This document shows positions 17,977-26,927 of a DNA stretch of 64,000 nucleotides, piece by piece. The notes under the pieces were generated by a model. That model ran no database searches, was not told the DNA's origin, and worked only from the letters and a program-made list of their open reading frames with translations. The stretch spans positions 4,746,501 to 4,810,500 of the forward strand of contig NZ_CP136422.1 of the NCBI RefSeq assembly GCF_034355335.1, in the 5' to 3' direction. Position numbers and translations under genes: made by a program. This DNA is from Blautia coccoides. GTDB taxonomy: Bacteria > Bacillota > Clostridia > Lachnospirales > Lachnospiraceae. The stretch's first letter is position 1; each line of letters begins with the position of its first letter.

Positions 17977-19017
17977 CTATTTCTCTTTCCTGAGGTAATC
18001 GCCCACATTATCTATTGTAACCTTGGAATACGGCAGATAAATATATTTCTCTTTTTCAAATTTAATGTCTTCCATACCCCTTCCTGAAACAAGTGCCACA
18101 GCTAACTTGGCCATTGCCTCCGCCTGTCCTTCCTTGTCATTATATACCGTCCCTGACATCTCCGAATCCAGGACCGCCTGCAGACCCACATCTGTACCAT
18201 CAACTCCAAAAAACACCGGGAGGGCAGACTCAGAATAATTTAACTTCTTATAAGCATCAATGGCCCCAAGCGCCATATCATCATTATTTGCCAAAACCAG
18301 CTCGATCTTACTCTGATACTGGCTTATGAGCAGCAGCATACGGTTCTGTGCCTGTGCACGATTCCAGTTCGCGATCCCATAGCTCAGCTTCTCCAGTTCG
18401 ATTCCCTTATTTTTCAGCGTATCCACCGCATTTTCCGTGCGGATAATGGCATCCTGATGGCCCGGCTCTCCTTCCAGGACCACATACTGGATCTTGCCAT
18501 CCTTATTGCGGTCAATCTGGCTGTTGGCCTGTATCACGTCGGCAGCCAGTTCCCCCTGCATTACACCGGATTGTTTTGCTTCCGCACCCACATAATAGAG
18601 CTTGTCCCACTGCATCAGATCCTCTGCCACTGGTTCCCTGTTAAAAAATATGATAGGTACGTCATTATCCCTGGCAAGATCAATGATCTCCGACGGATCT
18701 GCCCGGTCTACCAGATTCACACAGAGAACATTACAGCCCGCATCGATTAGTTCCTTCACCTGATCGTTCTGTGTCCTCTGGGAGCCGGCCGCATCCCGAA
18801 GAGTCACAGTGGTCTTAAACTCCTGGCCTCCCAGCTCATTGAGCTGCTCTTTAAAGCAGGTGATCAATTGCTCAAGGAATGTATCACTTTGATTATAACA
18901 GATCACTCCCGCGTGAATCTTATCTGACGCTGACTGCTGCTGTTCACCGCAGGCACATAAGAGCAGTGTACTCATGCAGAAAATCACTCCTGCGGCCAAT
19001 ATCTTTTTCATTTTCAT
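17977..19017 (-). CDS. Galactose/glucose-type sugar-binding lipoprotein, MglB-like
   Basis: The 346 residues begin with a lipoprotein signal ending LLLCAC. The mature part has the standard order of a galactose-binding protein: first strand HAGVICYNQSDTFLEQL, hinge segment VPIIFFNREP, the calcium-loop-like DRNKDGKIQYVVLEGEPGHQD, and the ligand-site ANNDDMALGAIDAYKK and FFGVDGTDVG. It lies at the end of the operon with the response regulator, kinase and anchored binding protein rather than with MglA/MglC, so it may feed the sensor as well as the transporter. Confidence 0.88.
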   Translation of the reverse strand: MKMKKILAAGVIFCMSTLLLCACGEQQQSASDKIHAGVICYNQSDTFLEQLITCFKEQLNELGGQEFKTTVTLRDAAGSQRTQNDQVKELIDAGCNVLCVNLVDRADPSEIIDLARDNDVPIIFFNREPVAEDLMQWDKLYYVGAEAKQSGVMQGELAADVIQANSQIDRNKDGKIQYVVLEGEPGHQDAIIRTENAVDTLKNKGIELEKLSYGIANWNRAQAQNRMLLLISQYQSKIELVLANNDDMALGAIDAYKKLNYSESALPVFFGVDGTDVGLQAVLDSEMSGTVYNDKEGQAEAMAKLAVALVSGRGMEDIKFEKEKYIYLPYSKVTIDNVGDYLRKEK

Positions 19018-19055
19018 AGTATACCCCTGGTTTCTTCCAACTTGCCATGACAGAT

Positions 19056-20030
19056 TTATTGGCTCATTGTAAAGAGAACTTCCTGATTTTCTTTTGAAAA
19101 CAGTGTATCTCTGCGGATGACCGTATAGGAAACGGTTCTATCCTGCATTTTGTGGAAGGAATGCTTTAAACTCTCTGCCGCTTCTGTCAGGCTTTGATAT
19201 CCAACATTAAATTCGTCAGGCACCACCAGACATTCCGCAAAGCCTGTGTCCAGATAATAGACGGCTTCCGTAGAATTCCCGATCCCATACACTAAGGCTC
19301 CATGCAGATTCTTGGCCGCAGCCGTTTTTCCGGCTGTGGTCAGACTGTTATCATCAAGAGCGATCACGATATCCACTCTTGGATGTGCTCCCAACAGATT
19401 TTCTTCTGTCTCCTCAAAGGAATCGTAGACAGACCAGCTTACCACGGCGCCGGTGTCTCTCAGAGCATCACGGACCCCCTTTTCCCGATTGACCGCCGCT
19501 TCTGAATCAGCCGTTTCTGAAAGGATCCCTAATGTCTTTCCATTTATATTTCCGTTATAATCTTTCAGCAGTTCTTCTGCCAAAGCTCTGCCCATGGCAT
19601 AATGATCCGGTTCAGTGGTCGGAAGCGCAGAAGTCTCTTTTTCCTTTGACGCCGTGCATCCCACAAGCATGACCGGAATCTTTTTTTCTATATTTCTTAG
19701 CATTCTCTCTGTGTCAGCCCCCGGAACCGGCTGTACTATCACCGCGTCGGCTCCATTCTCAATCTCGCGTTCGATCATGCTCTTTGCTTCCTCTGCCGTC
19801 AGCCCGCCACCGGTGCTGACTACAAACATCTCAATTTTCTGGTCCTCTGCTGCCATTCTCAGCCCATATTTGAACGCAGACCACTGGTTGTCATCCGAAT
19901 TCTGAATGATCACAGAAACCTTATCAAGTGCTTTTCCGTTTTTTTCCCGAAGCATAACGGCAGCCAGTATGACTACCATTACAGCCAAAACCGCTTCTAT
20001 CAGAATAAACAATCTTTTGCTGTTTTTCAT
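19056..20030 (-). CDS. Membrane-anchored periplasmic-binding-protein-like sensor subunit
   Basis: The 324 residues start with one uncleaved-looking membrane helix (LFILIEAVLAVMVVILAAVML, about residues 7-27) and no lipobox Cys. The rest is a type I sugar-binding fold: KVSVIIQNSDDNQWSAFKYGLR, GADAVIVQPVPGADTERML, IVIALDDNSLTTAGKTAA. It sits 3 bases after the kinase stop. Proteins of this kind in kinase operons are thought to present sugar to a YesM-type kinase; that role is inferred here. Confidence 0.75.
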   Translation of the reverse strand: MKNSKRLFILIEAVLAVMVVILAAVMLREKNGKALDKVSVIIQNSDDNQWSAFKYGLRMAAEDQKIEMFVVSTGGGLTAEEAKSMIEREIENGADAVIVQPVPGADTERMLRNIEKKIPVMLVGCTASKEKETSALPTTEPDHYAMGRALAEELLKDYNGNINGKTLGILSETADSEAAVNREKGVRDALRDTGAVVSWSVYDSFEETEENLLGAHPRVDIVIALDDNSLTTAGKTAAAKNLHGALVYGIGNSTEAVYYLDTGFAECLVVPDEFNVGYQSLTEAAESLKHSFHKMQDRTVSYTVIRRDTLFSKENQEVLFTMSQ

Positions 20031-20032
20031 CT

Positions 20033-21886
20033 CTATTTACCCTGTGTTTTCCTGTCAGTCATTTCTTCCCTGCTGAAAATATATCCCTTCTCCAGGATCC
20101 TGCTGTTTTCCTCTGTATAGGGAACTGCCGGAATACAGATGGAAACCGTCGTCCCCTCATCCGGCTCACTTTCAACCCTGAGCCCATACTCTTTTCCGAA
20201 GAGGATCTGAATGCGGTTGTTCACATTCACAAGACCCACTCCGGATCCGTGCTTATGGACCCGTTTACTGTCCGTGAGTATGAGGCTTACCTCCTCCTCG
20301 GACATGCCTATTCCATTGTCTGTCACCGCGAAGATAATATTATCATCTTTATGTACTCCGGTCACCTTGATCTCTCCACAGTCGTCCATACTGCTGACTC
20401 CGTAGGCAATGGCATTTTCCAGTATGGGCTGTAAGATCAGTTTCACCGTACAATAAGAATATATGGATGGGTCCACATCAAATACAATAGAAAAAGCATT
20501 CTTATACCGGACTTTCTGTATATTCATATAGCTCTGTGCATGCTGAAGCTCATCCTTCACACTGATCACGGTTCGTCCCTTGGAAAGGCTGATCCGAAAA
20601 AGCTTTGCCAACTGTGAGATCATGAATACAGCGTCATCATTTCTCTCCCCTTCGATCATCCACGTAATAGATTCCAATGCATTATACAAAAAATGGGGAT
20701 TGATCTGACTCTGCAACGCATCAAGCTCACTTTTTCTTCTTTCGTTCTGTTCCAAAACGATTTTCCGCATAAGGGTATCGATCTGCTCATAGGACTTCTG
20801 AATGGAATACCCCAGATGCCTGATCTCCAGTGAACCTCCGGTATAGATTTCCGGCTTTTCCCCTGCCTCATATTCTATCACCGAATTATTCAGCTTCAAA
20901 ATGGGGCTGGAGATCCTGACGGAGACAACACGGTTGATGATCACAAGCATCATGGCCATCAGAAGTATAAGCACCACAATAAAATACCGAATATTGATCA
21001 TTCCGTGGGTAAATGTGGAATAAGGGATCACACCCACCAGTTTCCATCCGGTATAGCTTATGGTGTTGACGATCACCTTCCGGTGTTCGCCCTCAAAGGT
21101 CTCATCATAGACGCCGTCTTTGTATTTTGCAGCGATTTTACTGTTTTCCTTTCCTATCCCATCGCTGATCTGTATCTGACGCATGTGGTAAATAATTTCC
21201 CCGTTGCTGTCACACAGATAATAATACTGTCCGTTATTTAAGGTATTGATCTGCTTCATCATCCGTGAAATATTGGAATAATCCATATCTACAAGCAGAA
21301 CGCCTAACTGTGAATCCCCGTTATTTGTAAGCTCCACAACCCGGCTTAAGGAAATCACCCAATAGTAACGCAATGTGCCGTCATCAAAGAGATTCTGAAT
21401 GTGGGGCGTGGAAAAATGCATATTCTCCATTTTCCCCATAGCCTTTTTGAACCAGTCCTGTCTGGTCACATCCGGGTCCTCTTTCTGGGATGCAAGGGGT
21501 TCCGCTGCCATCAGACTCCCGTAGTTATTGTATATGGCAATGCTCCGCAGACTGTCCCTGTTTGCTTCATACAGAAGATTCATCCCCCTCTGGATATCCA
21601 TATCCTGGTTGGACAGATCGTTCTCTTTTATCACATTGTAATAAATCGCATCCGAAATCTGCCGCATACTACCCAGATAATCCTCCAGGTTTTCCCCTGC
21701 CTGTTCCATCAGCTTCTGTGTACTCTGGGTTATTTCCTGCCGGGATAAAAAAGAAAATCTGATATACATCACAATTCCCAGGATCAGCATGATGGAAATA
21801 GATATCACGGAAATGGCAAACATGATCGTTGACTGTATTCCTCTCGGCTTTACATTCTTCAAACGTCCGAAATACTTATTTTTCAC
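20033..21886 (-). CDS. YesM-type sensor histidine kinase
   Basis: The 617 residues have a membrane helix near the N-terminus (MFAISVISISIMLILGIVMY), an extracellular sensor region of about 250 residues, a second helix (YFIVVLILLMAMMLVII), a HAMP-like segment, the His-kinase box LQSQINPHFLYNALESITWM (phospho-His in NPHF) and an HATPase domain with NAIAYGV, DNGIGM and GSGVGLVNV. I chose the GTG at 21886, which overlaps the regulator stop by 11 bases and gives MKNKYFGRL; longer frames to 21979 would overlap by about 100 bases. Confidence 0.88.
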   Translation of the reverse strand: MKNKYFGRLKNVKPRGIQSTIMFAISVISISIMLILGIVMYIRFSFLSRQEITQSTQKLMEQAGENLEDYLGSMRQISDAIYYNVIKENDLSNQDMDIQRGMNLLYEANRDSLRSIAIYNNYGSLMAAEPLASQKEDPDVTRQDWFKKAMGKMENMHFSTPHIQNLFDDGTLRYYWVISLSRVVELTNNGDSQLGVLLVDMDYSNISRMMKQINTLNNGQYYYLCDSNGEIIYHMRQIQISDGIGKENSKIAAKYKDGVYDETFEGEHRKVIVNTISYTGWKLVGVIPYSTFTHGMINIRYFIVVLILLMAMMLVIINRVVSVRISSPILKLNNSVIEYEAGEKPEIYTGGSLEIRHLGYSIQKSYEQIDTLMRKIVLEQNERRKSELDALQSQINPHFLYNALESITWMIEGERNDDAVFMISQLAKLFRISLSKGRTVISVKDELQHAQSYMNIQKVRYKNAFSIVFDVDPSIYSYCTVKLILQPILENAIAYGVSSMDDCGEIKVTGVHKDDNIIFAVTDNGIGMSEEEVSLILTDSKRVHKHGSGVGLVNVNNRIQILFGKEYGLRVESEPDEGTTVSICIPAVPYTEENSRILEKGYIFSREEMTDRKTQGK

Positions 21887-23486
21887 TTTCTGTATGCTCC
21901 GTTCTGTATTTTGAAGGTGACACGCCAAACCGCCTTTTAAATACATAACTAAAATAATTTGGATCCGTGTAGCCCACATTTTTTGCTATAATATAACTCT
22001 TCTCATTTGTCTCGATCAGCAGACGCGATGCCCGATCCATACGGTAATCCGTTAAATAGCCAATAAAAGAATTTCCTGTCTCTTTTTTAAAAATTGTAGA
22101 AAAGTAGGAATTCGACACCCCCAAAACCTCACAGATATTGTCCAGGGACAATTCCTCATCCGCGTAGTTATTACGGATATATTCCATAGCCTTGGATACA
22201 AAAGATTTGGTTGACCTGCTTCGTGCACTGATCAATTTTTCACGGAAGGAAATACTTATATCAATCAGCCATTTCCGCAGTTCATCCGGTCCCAAATCCA
22301 GCAGGCCGCTGTACAGGGTCCTCATATCTCCGGAAAAATCATCAGAGGCAATGTCATTGTTAGCCGAAAACCGGTACAATGCACTTACCAGCTCCATAAT
22401 GTCTATATGATGCTGCTGCAGTGATTTTGCCGGAAAAGATATATGGTCCAGATACTTGTTGACCGCCTGAGTGATCTCTTCTGCGGACTTAAGACGGATC
22501 ATTTTAAATAACTCAGACAATTCGGAATCACCGGCCGCATCGGATTTGCTCATCTCCTGGGGTGCGATCTCTTTGATATTGATCGCCCTGGAGGCGCCAT
22601 AGATCACTCGGTAAGAAACAGCCTCTCTTGCACTGCTGTAGGACTGGGACAGTTCCAGGATATTACTGCAGACCTGACCAATACCCACAGTGACAACAGC
22701 ACCTATAATACGGTGGGCATATCTGCAGAACCTGTCGCATTCATCTGTCAGTTCTGAAACCTCATATTCATTTTCAAGCTGTGCGATCAATATGGTATTT
22801 CCCAAGTAAGAAAAGCATTTTGCCTGCCATTTTTCCCCTAGGCGCTCCTTGGCCTGATTATGGACGGATGTGGATAAAAGCAGAGGATTCATGTCCTTTG
22901 GCACCTGACTTGACGATGTGTGAATGACAACGCAGCAAAAGAACGGCCCCGGAAAAGAAATTTGATAATCCGTAAGATATTTGGGAATCTCATCTACATG
23001 GATTCTTCCCTCAACCAATGTGGAATAGAAGTTAGCCTGCAAAAGCGGCAGGGATTCCATATAGCACTTCTGTAAAATCTCCACATTTCTCTTTTCACTG
23101 ATCTCCTGATCCAGTTTTATTTTCAGCTGTGTGAGTACATTGGTCAGCTCCACCGAATTGACCGGTTTCAGAATATACTCTTCAACCTCCAGATGGATAG
23201 CTTCCTTGGCATATTCAAATTCATCAAATCCTGTAAAGATCAGTATCTTGGTTGCGGGGTATTCCGTCTTAATGTGGTTGGACAGTTCCATACCATCCAT
23301 ATATGGCATTTTGATATCGGTCATCACAACATCCGGCTGAAATTCCTCTACCATTTCCAGGGCTTTCATGCCATTATTAGCATATCCGATCACTGAGAAC
23401 CCCAGCGCCTCCCAATTAATTTTCCTCATGATGACCTGGATCACTTCTTCCTCATCATCCACCAAAAGCACTTCATATGTATCCAT
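21876..23486 (-). CDS. YesN-type response regulator (receiver plus AraC domain)
   Basis: The 536 residues start with a receiver domain (acid pocket LLVDDEEE, phospho-Asp57 in VVMTDIKMP, Lys in EEYILKPVN), pass through a long middle region and end in an AraC DNA-binding domain: LDNICEVLGVSNSYFSTIFKKE and YIIAKNVGYTDPNYFSYVFKRRFG. With the next-gene kinase it forms a two-component pair. Probable targets are the mgl-type genes upstream (23616-28232). The start at 23486 has GGAGACAAGAGAA before it; the ATG at 23501 is possible. Confidence 0.88.
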   Translation of the reverse strand: MDTYEVLLVDDEEEVIQVIMRKINWEALGFSVIGYANNGMKALEMVEEFQPDVVMTDIKMPYMDGMELSNHIKTEYPATKILIFTGFDEFEYAKEAIHLEVEEYILKPVNSVELTNVLTQLKIKLDQEISEKRNVEILQKCYMESLPLLQANFYSTLVEGRIHVDEIPKYLTDYQISFPGPFFCCVVIHTSSSQVPKDMNPLLLSTSVHNQAKERLGEKWQAKCFSYLGNTILIAQLENEYEVSELTDECDRFCRYAHRIIGAVVTVGIGQVCSNILELSQSYSSAREAVSYRVIYGASRAINIKEIAPQEMSKSDAAGDSELSELFKMIRLKSAEEITQAVNKYLDHISFPAKSLQQHHIDIMELVSALYRFSANNDIASDDFSGDMRTLYSGLLDLGPDELRKWLIDISISFREKLISARSRSTKSFVSKAMEYIRNNYADEELSLDNICEVLGVSNSYFSTIFKKETGNSFIGYLTDYRMDRASRLLIETNEKSYIIAKNVGYTDPNYFSYVFKRRFGVSPSKYRTEHTESEK

Positions 23487-23529
23487 TTCTCTTGTCTCCA
23501 TGCAGGTGTTTTTCACCTCGTATTGTAAT

Positions 23530-23558
23530 ATTATAACAAATACAAAAATAAATGTAAA
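23530..23558 (-). promoter_or_regulatory. Promoter of the response regulator/kinase operon
   Basis: TTTACA (23553-23558) and TATAAT (23530-23535) on the minus strand are 17 bases apart. With the terminator just upstream this makes the regulator genes a separate unit from the transporter genes. Confidence 0.75.
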
Positions 23559-23581
23559 TGTCGTCACTGTCAAAATGCAGG

Positions 23582-23610
23582 AAAAGGGCCAGAAGTGTTC
23601 TGACCCTTTT
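23582..23610 (-). terminator. Terminator of the mgl-type transporter operon
   Basis: AAAAGGGCCAGAA and TTCTGACCCTTTT form a 13-base stem with one mismatch and a GTG loop, 5 bases after the MglC stop. On the minus strand it ends in a TTTT stretch. Confidence 0.8.
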
Positions 23611-23615
23611 CGTGA

Positions 23616-25277
23616 TTATTTCTTCTGAACATATTTCAGACAGTCGAGTGTTACTGCCGCGATAATGATGATACCCTCAAATACAAACTGAAGGTTTGTG
23701 TCAATACCAAGAATGGTAAGAGAATAAGTAAGAGCAGTAAAGATCATTACACCAACTACCACCCCTGAGATCTTACCGATACCACCGGTAAAGGATACGC
23801 CGCCCACTACACAGGCTGCAATTGCATCCATTTCCCAGCCCTGACCATAGGCTGCAGAGCCGGAACCAACCATTCTTGCGCATTCAAGCCAGGAACCGAA
23901 CCCGTAAAGAATACCTGCCAGAATAAACGCTCCCACAGTTACACCAAATACTGAGATACCTGAAACTGCCGCCGCTTCCGGGTTGCCGCCCACAGCATAT
24001 AGATTTTTACCAAATGTCGTTTTGTTCCAGATGAACCATACAATGGCAATTGCCGCTACTGCCCAGATAATTATGGTTGGGAAGCCATTTAATTTAGGAA
24101 TGATCATATTCGGAATTGTAGGTTCAATGGCACCGAAGGACACACCCTTTGTTGCGTATGTCACAAGTCCGAAGATAACCAGCATATTCGCCATTGTTGA
24201 GATAAAAGGATGCATTTTAAATCTGGCTGTAAAGAAACCTGCAATGGCTGTAAAGAACGTACATAAAACAATACACATCACCAGTGCCAGAACTACCCTT
24301 ACACCAATAGGCATACCTGTAAAGTCAAACACATGACCGAAAACCGCACCCGTATTAATACCCTGGTGCATAATGATCGTTGCGGTCGTCATACCCATTC
24401 CGACCATACGTCCGATGGAAAGGTCAGTACCTGTAAGAAGGATCAGGCCAGCCACACCAAGCGCGAGAAACATTCGCGGAGAAGCCTGCTGAAGAATATT
24501 TAAAACATTGTTATATGTAAGCAGAGGAACATTTTTTACCACCGGTGTAATGGCACACAGCATGATAAAGATCAAAATGATAGCGATATACAGACCATTC
24601 TGCAGGAGAAATGCCCTGCGGTTAAATGTATATCTGTAATTTTCCCATTTCTGTGCTCTGGACTCCATAAAGGTGAATTTTGACATCCGAAGCATATCAA
24701 TGAGATGATATCTATAGTTATATGCCATATGTCTTCTGTCTTTTACCTGCTGAAGATCCTTTTCCAACTGCATTTTTGCATCAAACAGCCTGTTTTTATA
24801 GACATACTTTTCATCTTTTATCTCCTGATGGTCCGTAAGCTTTGACAGGATCTCCTGATGCTCTCTTTCCAGTTCGGCAATCTTTCTGCGGTGTTTTTCC
24901 TGTACGGCAGCTTTTTCCTGCACGCAGCTTTCTTTGACCGGCTCATAGTAATCCTTATCAAAGTGTGCTTTGAGATAAGTTTCCGCGTCAGCGATCAATC
25001 TGGAAATCTCATCTTTATTTTTCGCCTCAACTGCTTTGGCCTTTTCCATTTCGCCCCTGAACTTAGCGATCTCGGCTTCTTTTTCCTGCTTATTAAAATT
25101 GCGGTCTCTCTTTATACTGTCAATTTTATTTTGAAGAGAGATAACTTTATCTATGCCATCTGCCCTTAAGCTGTCAATCTTTGTCTGTATTTTACCGACA
25201 TGATCTTCGATTGGCTGACGCAGCTGTATTTCCTGTTCAGCCGTAAGAATCTTACTGTTTCCTTTCGCCATATCCAT
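23616..25277 (-). CDS. mglC: Galactose-type ABC transporter permease (MglC-like) with N-terminal coiled-coil extension
   Basis: The C-terminal about 330 residues are an MglC/RbsC-type permease: LLTGTDLSIGRMVGMGM, VGGNPEAAAVSGI (the EAA-like coupling loop) and CVVGGVSFTGGIG. E. coli MglC is 336 residues; this protein has 553. The extra about 220 residues before the first helix are hydrophilic and heptad-like (KIDSLRADGIDKVISLQNKI, KHRRKIAELEREHQEILSKL), predicting a long cytoplasmic coiled coil. No start codon with a ribosome site is evident at the permease part, so the extension looks real. It starts 12 bases after the MglA stop. Confidence 0.87.
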   Translation of the reverse strand: MDMAKGNSKILTAEQEIQLRQPIEDHVGKIQTKIDSLRADGIDKVISLQNKIDSIKRDRNFNKQEKEAEIAKFRGEMEKAKAVEAKNKDEISRLIADAETYLKAHFDKDYYEPVKESCVQEKAAVQEKHRRKIAELEREHQEILSKLTDHQEIKDEKYVYKNRLFDAKMQLEKDLQQVKDRRHMAYNYRYHLIDMLRMSKFTFMESRAQKWENYRYTFNRRAFLLQNGLYIAIILIFIMLCAITPVVKNVPLLTYNNVLNILQQASPRMFLALGVAGLILLTGTDLSIGRMVGMGMTTATIIMHQGINTGAVFGHVFDFTGMPIGVRVVLALVMCIVLCTFFTAIAGFFTARFKMHPFISTMANMLVIFGLVTYATKGVSFGAIEPTIPNMIIPKLNGFPTIIIWAVAAIAIVWFIWNKTTFGKNLYAVGGNPEAAAVSGISVFGVTVGAFILAGILYGFGSWLECARMVGSGSAAYGQGWEMDAIAACVVGGVSFTGGIGKISGVVVGVMIFTALTYSLTILGIDTNLQFVFEGIIIIAAVTLDCLKYVQKK

Positions 25278-25289
25278 TCATCTCCCTCA

Positions 25290-26798
25290 TTATAGGTATT
25301 TTGCGCTGAGCCTTAAAAGTTCTTCCTGATCTGTCTCTTTTGTATTCACAATTCCGGAAAGGTGTCCATTGGACATTACACCAATCCGGTTGGTGATCCC
25401 CAGGATCTCAGGCATTTCAGAGGAAACAACAATGACTGTCTTTCCCTGTTTGGCCATATTGATGATCAGCTCATATATTTCGTATTTGGCGCCCACATCG
25501 ATTCCTCTTGTAGGCTCATCCATCATAAATATCTGCGGGCCGCGTTCCAGCCATTTTCCGAAAATAACCTTCTGCTGATTACCACCGGAAAGGCTTGAGA
25601 TCATGTCATCCGGCCCCATGCACTTGGTATGCATGATTTTGATCTCATTGGAAGTTGCCTTTATCATCTTGGAGTCAGAAAGTGCCAGACCGGACTTATA
25701 TTGTTCCAGATTTGCAATAGTAGTATTAAAGGTAAGATCTCCCTTTAAGAAAAGTCCGTTGGCTTTTCTCTCCTCAGTGATCATGGCAAATCCATGTTCC
25801 ATGGCTTCCTTTGCACTGCCGAAATTCATAAGGCGGCCATTAAAATAAACACGCCCTGCCGCTCTGGTGCGGACACCGAAGATGGTCTCCAGAAGTTCTG
25901 TACGCCCTGCCCCAACCAGACCATACAGTCCGAAGATTTCACCTTCCCTTACGTCAAATGAAATATCCTGTAAATGAGGTTCAAACTTTGTGGACAGATG
26001 CTGGATAGACAAGATCACATCTTTTGGTGTATTGTCAACCGGCGGAAATCTGTTTTCAAGAGAACGGCCAACCATAGCTGCGATCAGTTCGTTCATGTCT
26101 GTCTCATCAGAACGTTTCGTCATGACCAGATTACCGTCACGAAGTACGGATATCTCATCACAGATCTCAAAAATCTCATCCATTTTATGAGAAATATAAA
26201 TAAGAGAAATCCCCTGCTCTTTTAACATTCTCATCATCTCGAAGAGCTTATCTACCTCCTGCACTGTCAGGGAAGAGGTAGGCTCGTCAAGAACGATCAC
26301 CTTTGAATTATAGGATATGGCTTTGGCAATTTCGCACATCTGTCTCTGTGACACGGACATGTGCCGCATAGACTGTGTCAGATTTACAGTCATACCGAGT
26401 TTCCTGAAAAGCTCGGAGGCTTCCTTTTTCATTCTTCCTTCATCGATCACACCCATGGAGTTGGTGGGATAACGGCCAAGGAACAGATTATCAACCACAT
26501 TTCTTTCCAGACACTGGTTCAATTCCTGATGAACCATTGCAATACCGTTTTCAAGAGCATCTTTCGGTCCGGAAAAGCTCACTTCCCTGCCCTCAAGGAA
26601 GATATTTCCCTCATCCTTTTGATATGTACCGAAAAGACATTTCATCATCGTTGACTTACCGGCACCATTCTCACCCATAAGTCCCATAACCGTTCCGCGT
26701 TTCACATCCAGGTTGATATGGTCCAGAACTCTGTTTCGGCCAAAGGACTTGCTCATACCGCGTATGGATAAGACGATATCATCTTTCTTATCTTCCAT
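25290..26798 (-). CDS. mglA: Sugar ABC transporter ATP-binding protein (two ATPase domains), MglA-like
   Basis: The 502 residues carry two ABC domains, as in MglA/RbsA. Domain 1: Walker A GENGAGKST, signature MSVSQRQMCEIAKAI, Walker B KVIVLDEPTSSL. Domain 2: the degenerate Walker A-like GLVGAGRTELL, signature SLSGGNQQKVIFGKW and Walker B IFMMDEPTRGIDVG. Both features are normal for the family. It drives import of galactose-like sugars with MglC and the binding proteins. The ATG is preceded by AGGAGTAAAAAT. Confidence 0.93.
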   Translation of the reverse strand: MEDKKDDIVLSIRGMSKSFGRNRVLDHINLDVKRGTVMGLMGENGAGKSTMMKCLFGTYQKDEGNIFLEGREVSFSGPKDALENGIAMVHQELNQCLERNVVDNLFLGRYPTNSMGVIDEGRMKKEASELFRKLGMTVNLTQSMRHMSVSQRQMCEIAKAISYNSKVIVLDEPTSSLTVQEVDKLFEMMRMLKEQGISLIYISHKMDEIFEICDEISVLRDGNLVMTKRSDETDMNELIAAMVGRSLENRFPPVDNTPKDVILSIQHLSTKFEPHLQDISFDVREGEIFGLYGLVGAGRTELLETIFGVRTRAAGRVYFNGRLMNFGSAKEAMEHGFAMITEERKANGLFLKGDLTFNTTIANLEQYKSGLALSDSKMIKATSNEIKIMHTKCMGPDDMISSLSGGNQQKVIFGKWLERGPQIFMMDEPTRGIDVGAKYEIYELIINMAKQGKTVIVVSSEMPEILGITNRIGVMSNGHLSGIVNTKETDQEELLRLSAKYL

Positions 26799-26846
26799 AT
26801 ATTTTTACTCCTGTATATGCCTATTGATATTTTCAGTATTCAAGCA

Positions 26847-26872
26847 ATTAGGGAGAATTTCTTCTCCCTAAT
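26847..26872 (-). other. Strong hairpin between the binding-protein gene and mglA
   Basis: ATTAGGGAGAA and TTCTCCCTAAT form a perfect 11 bp stem with a 4-base loop. There is no real T-run on the minus strand. Such stem-loops after binding-protein genes usually protect that part of the message so that more binding protein than ATPase is made. Confidence 0.7.
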
Positions 26873-26927
26873 AATCCCATTTGAACGGATACCAAATGAT
26901 ATAATTATCCGGTACCGTCACAGCTGC

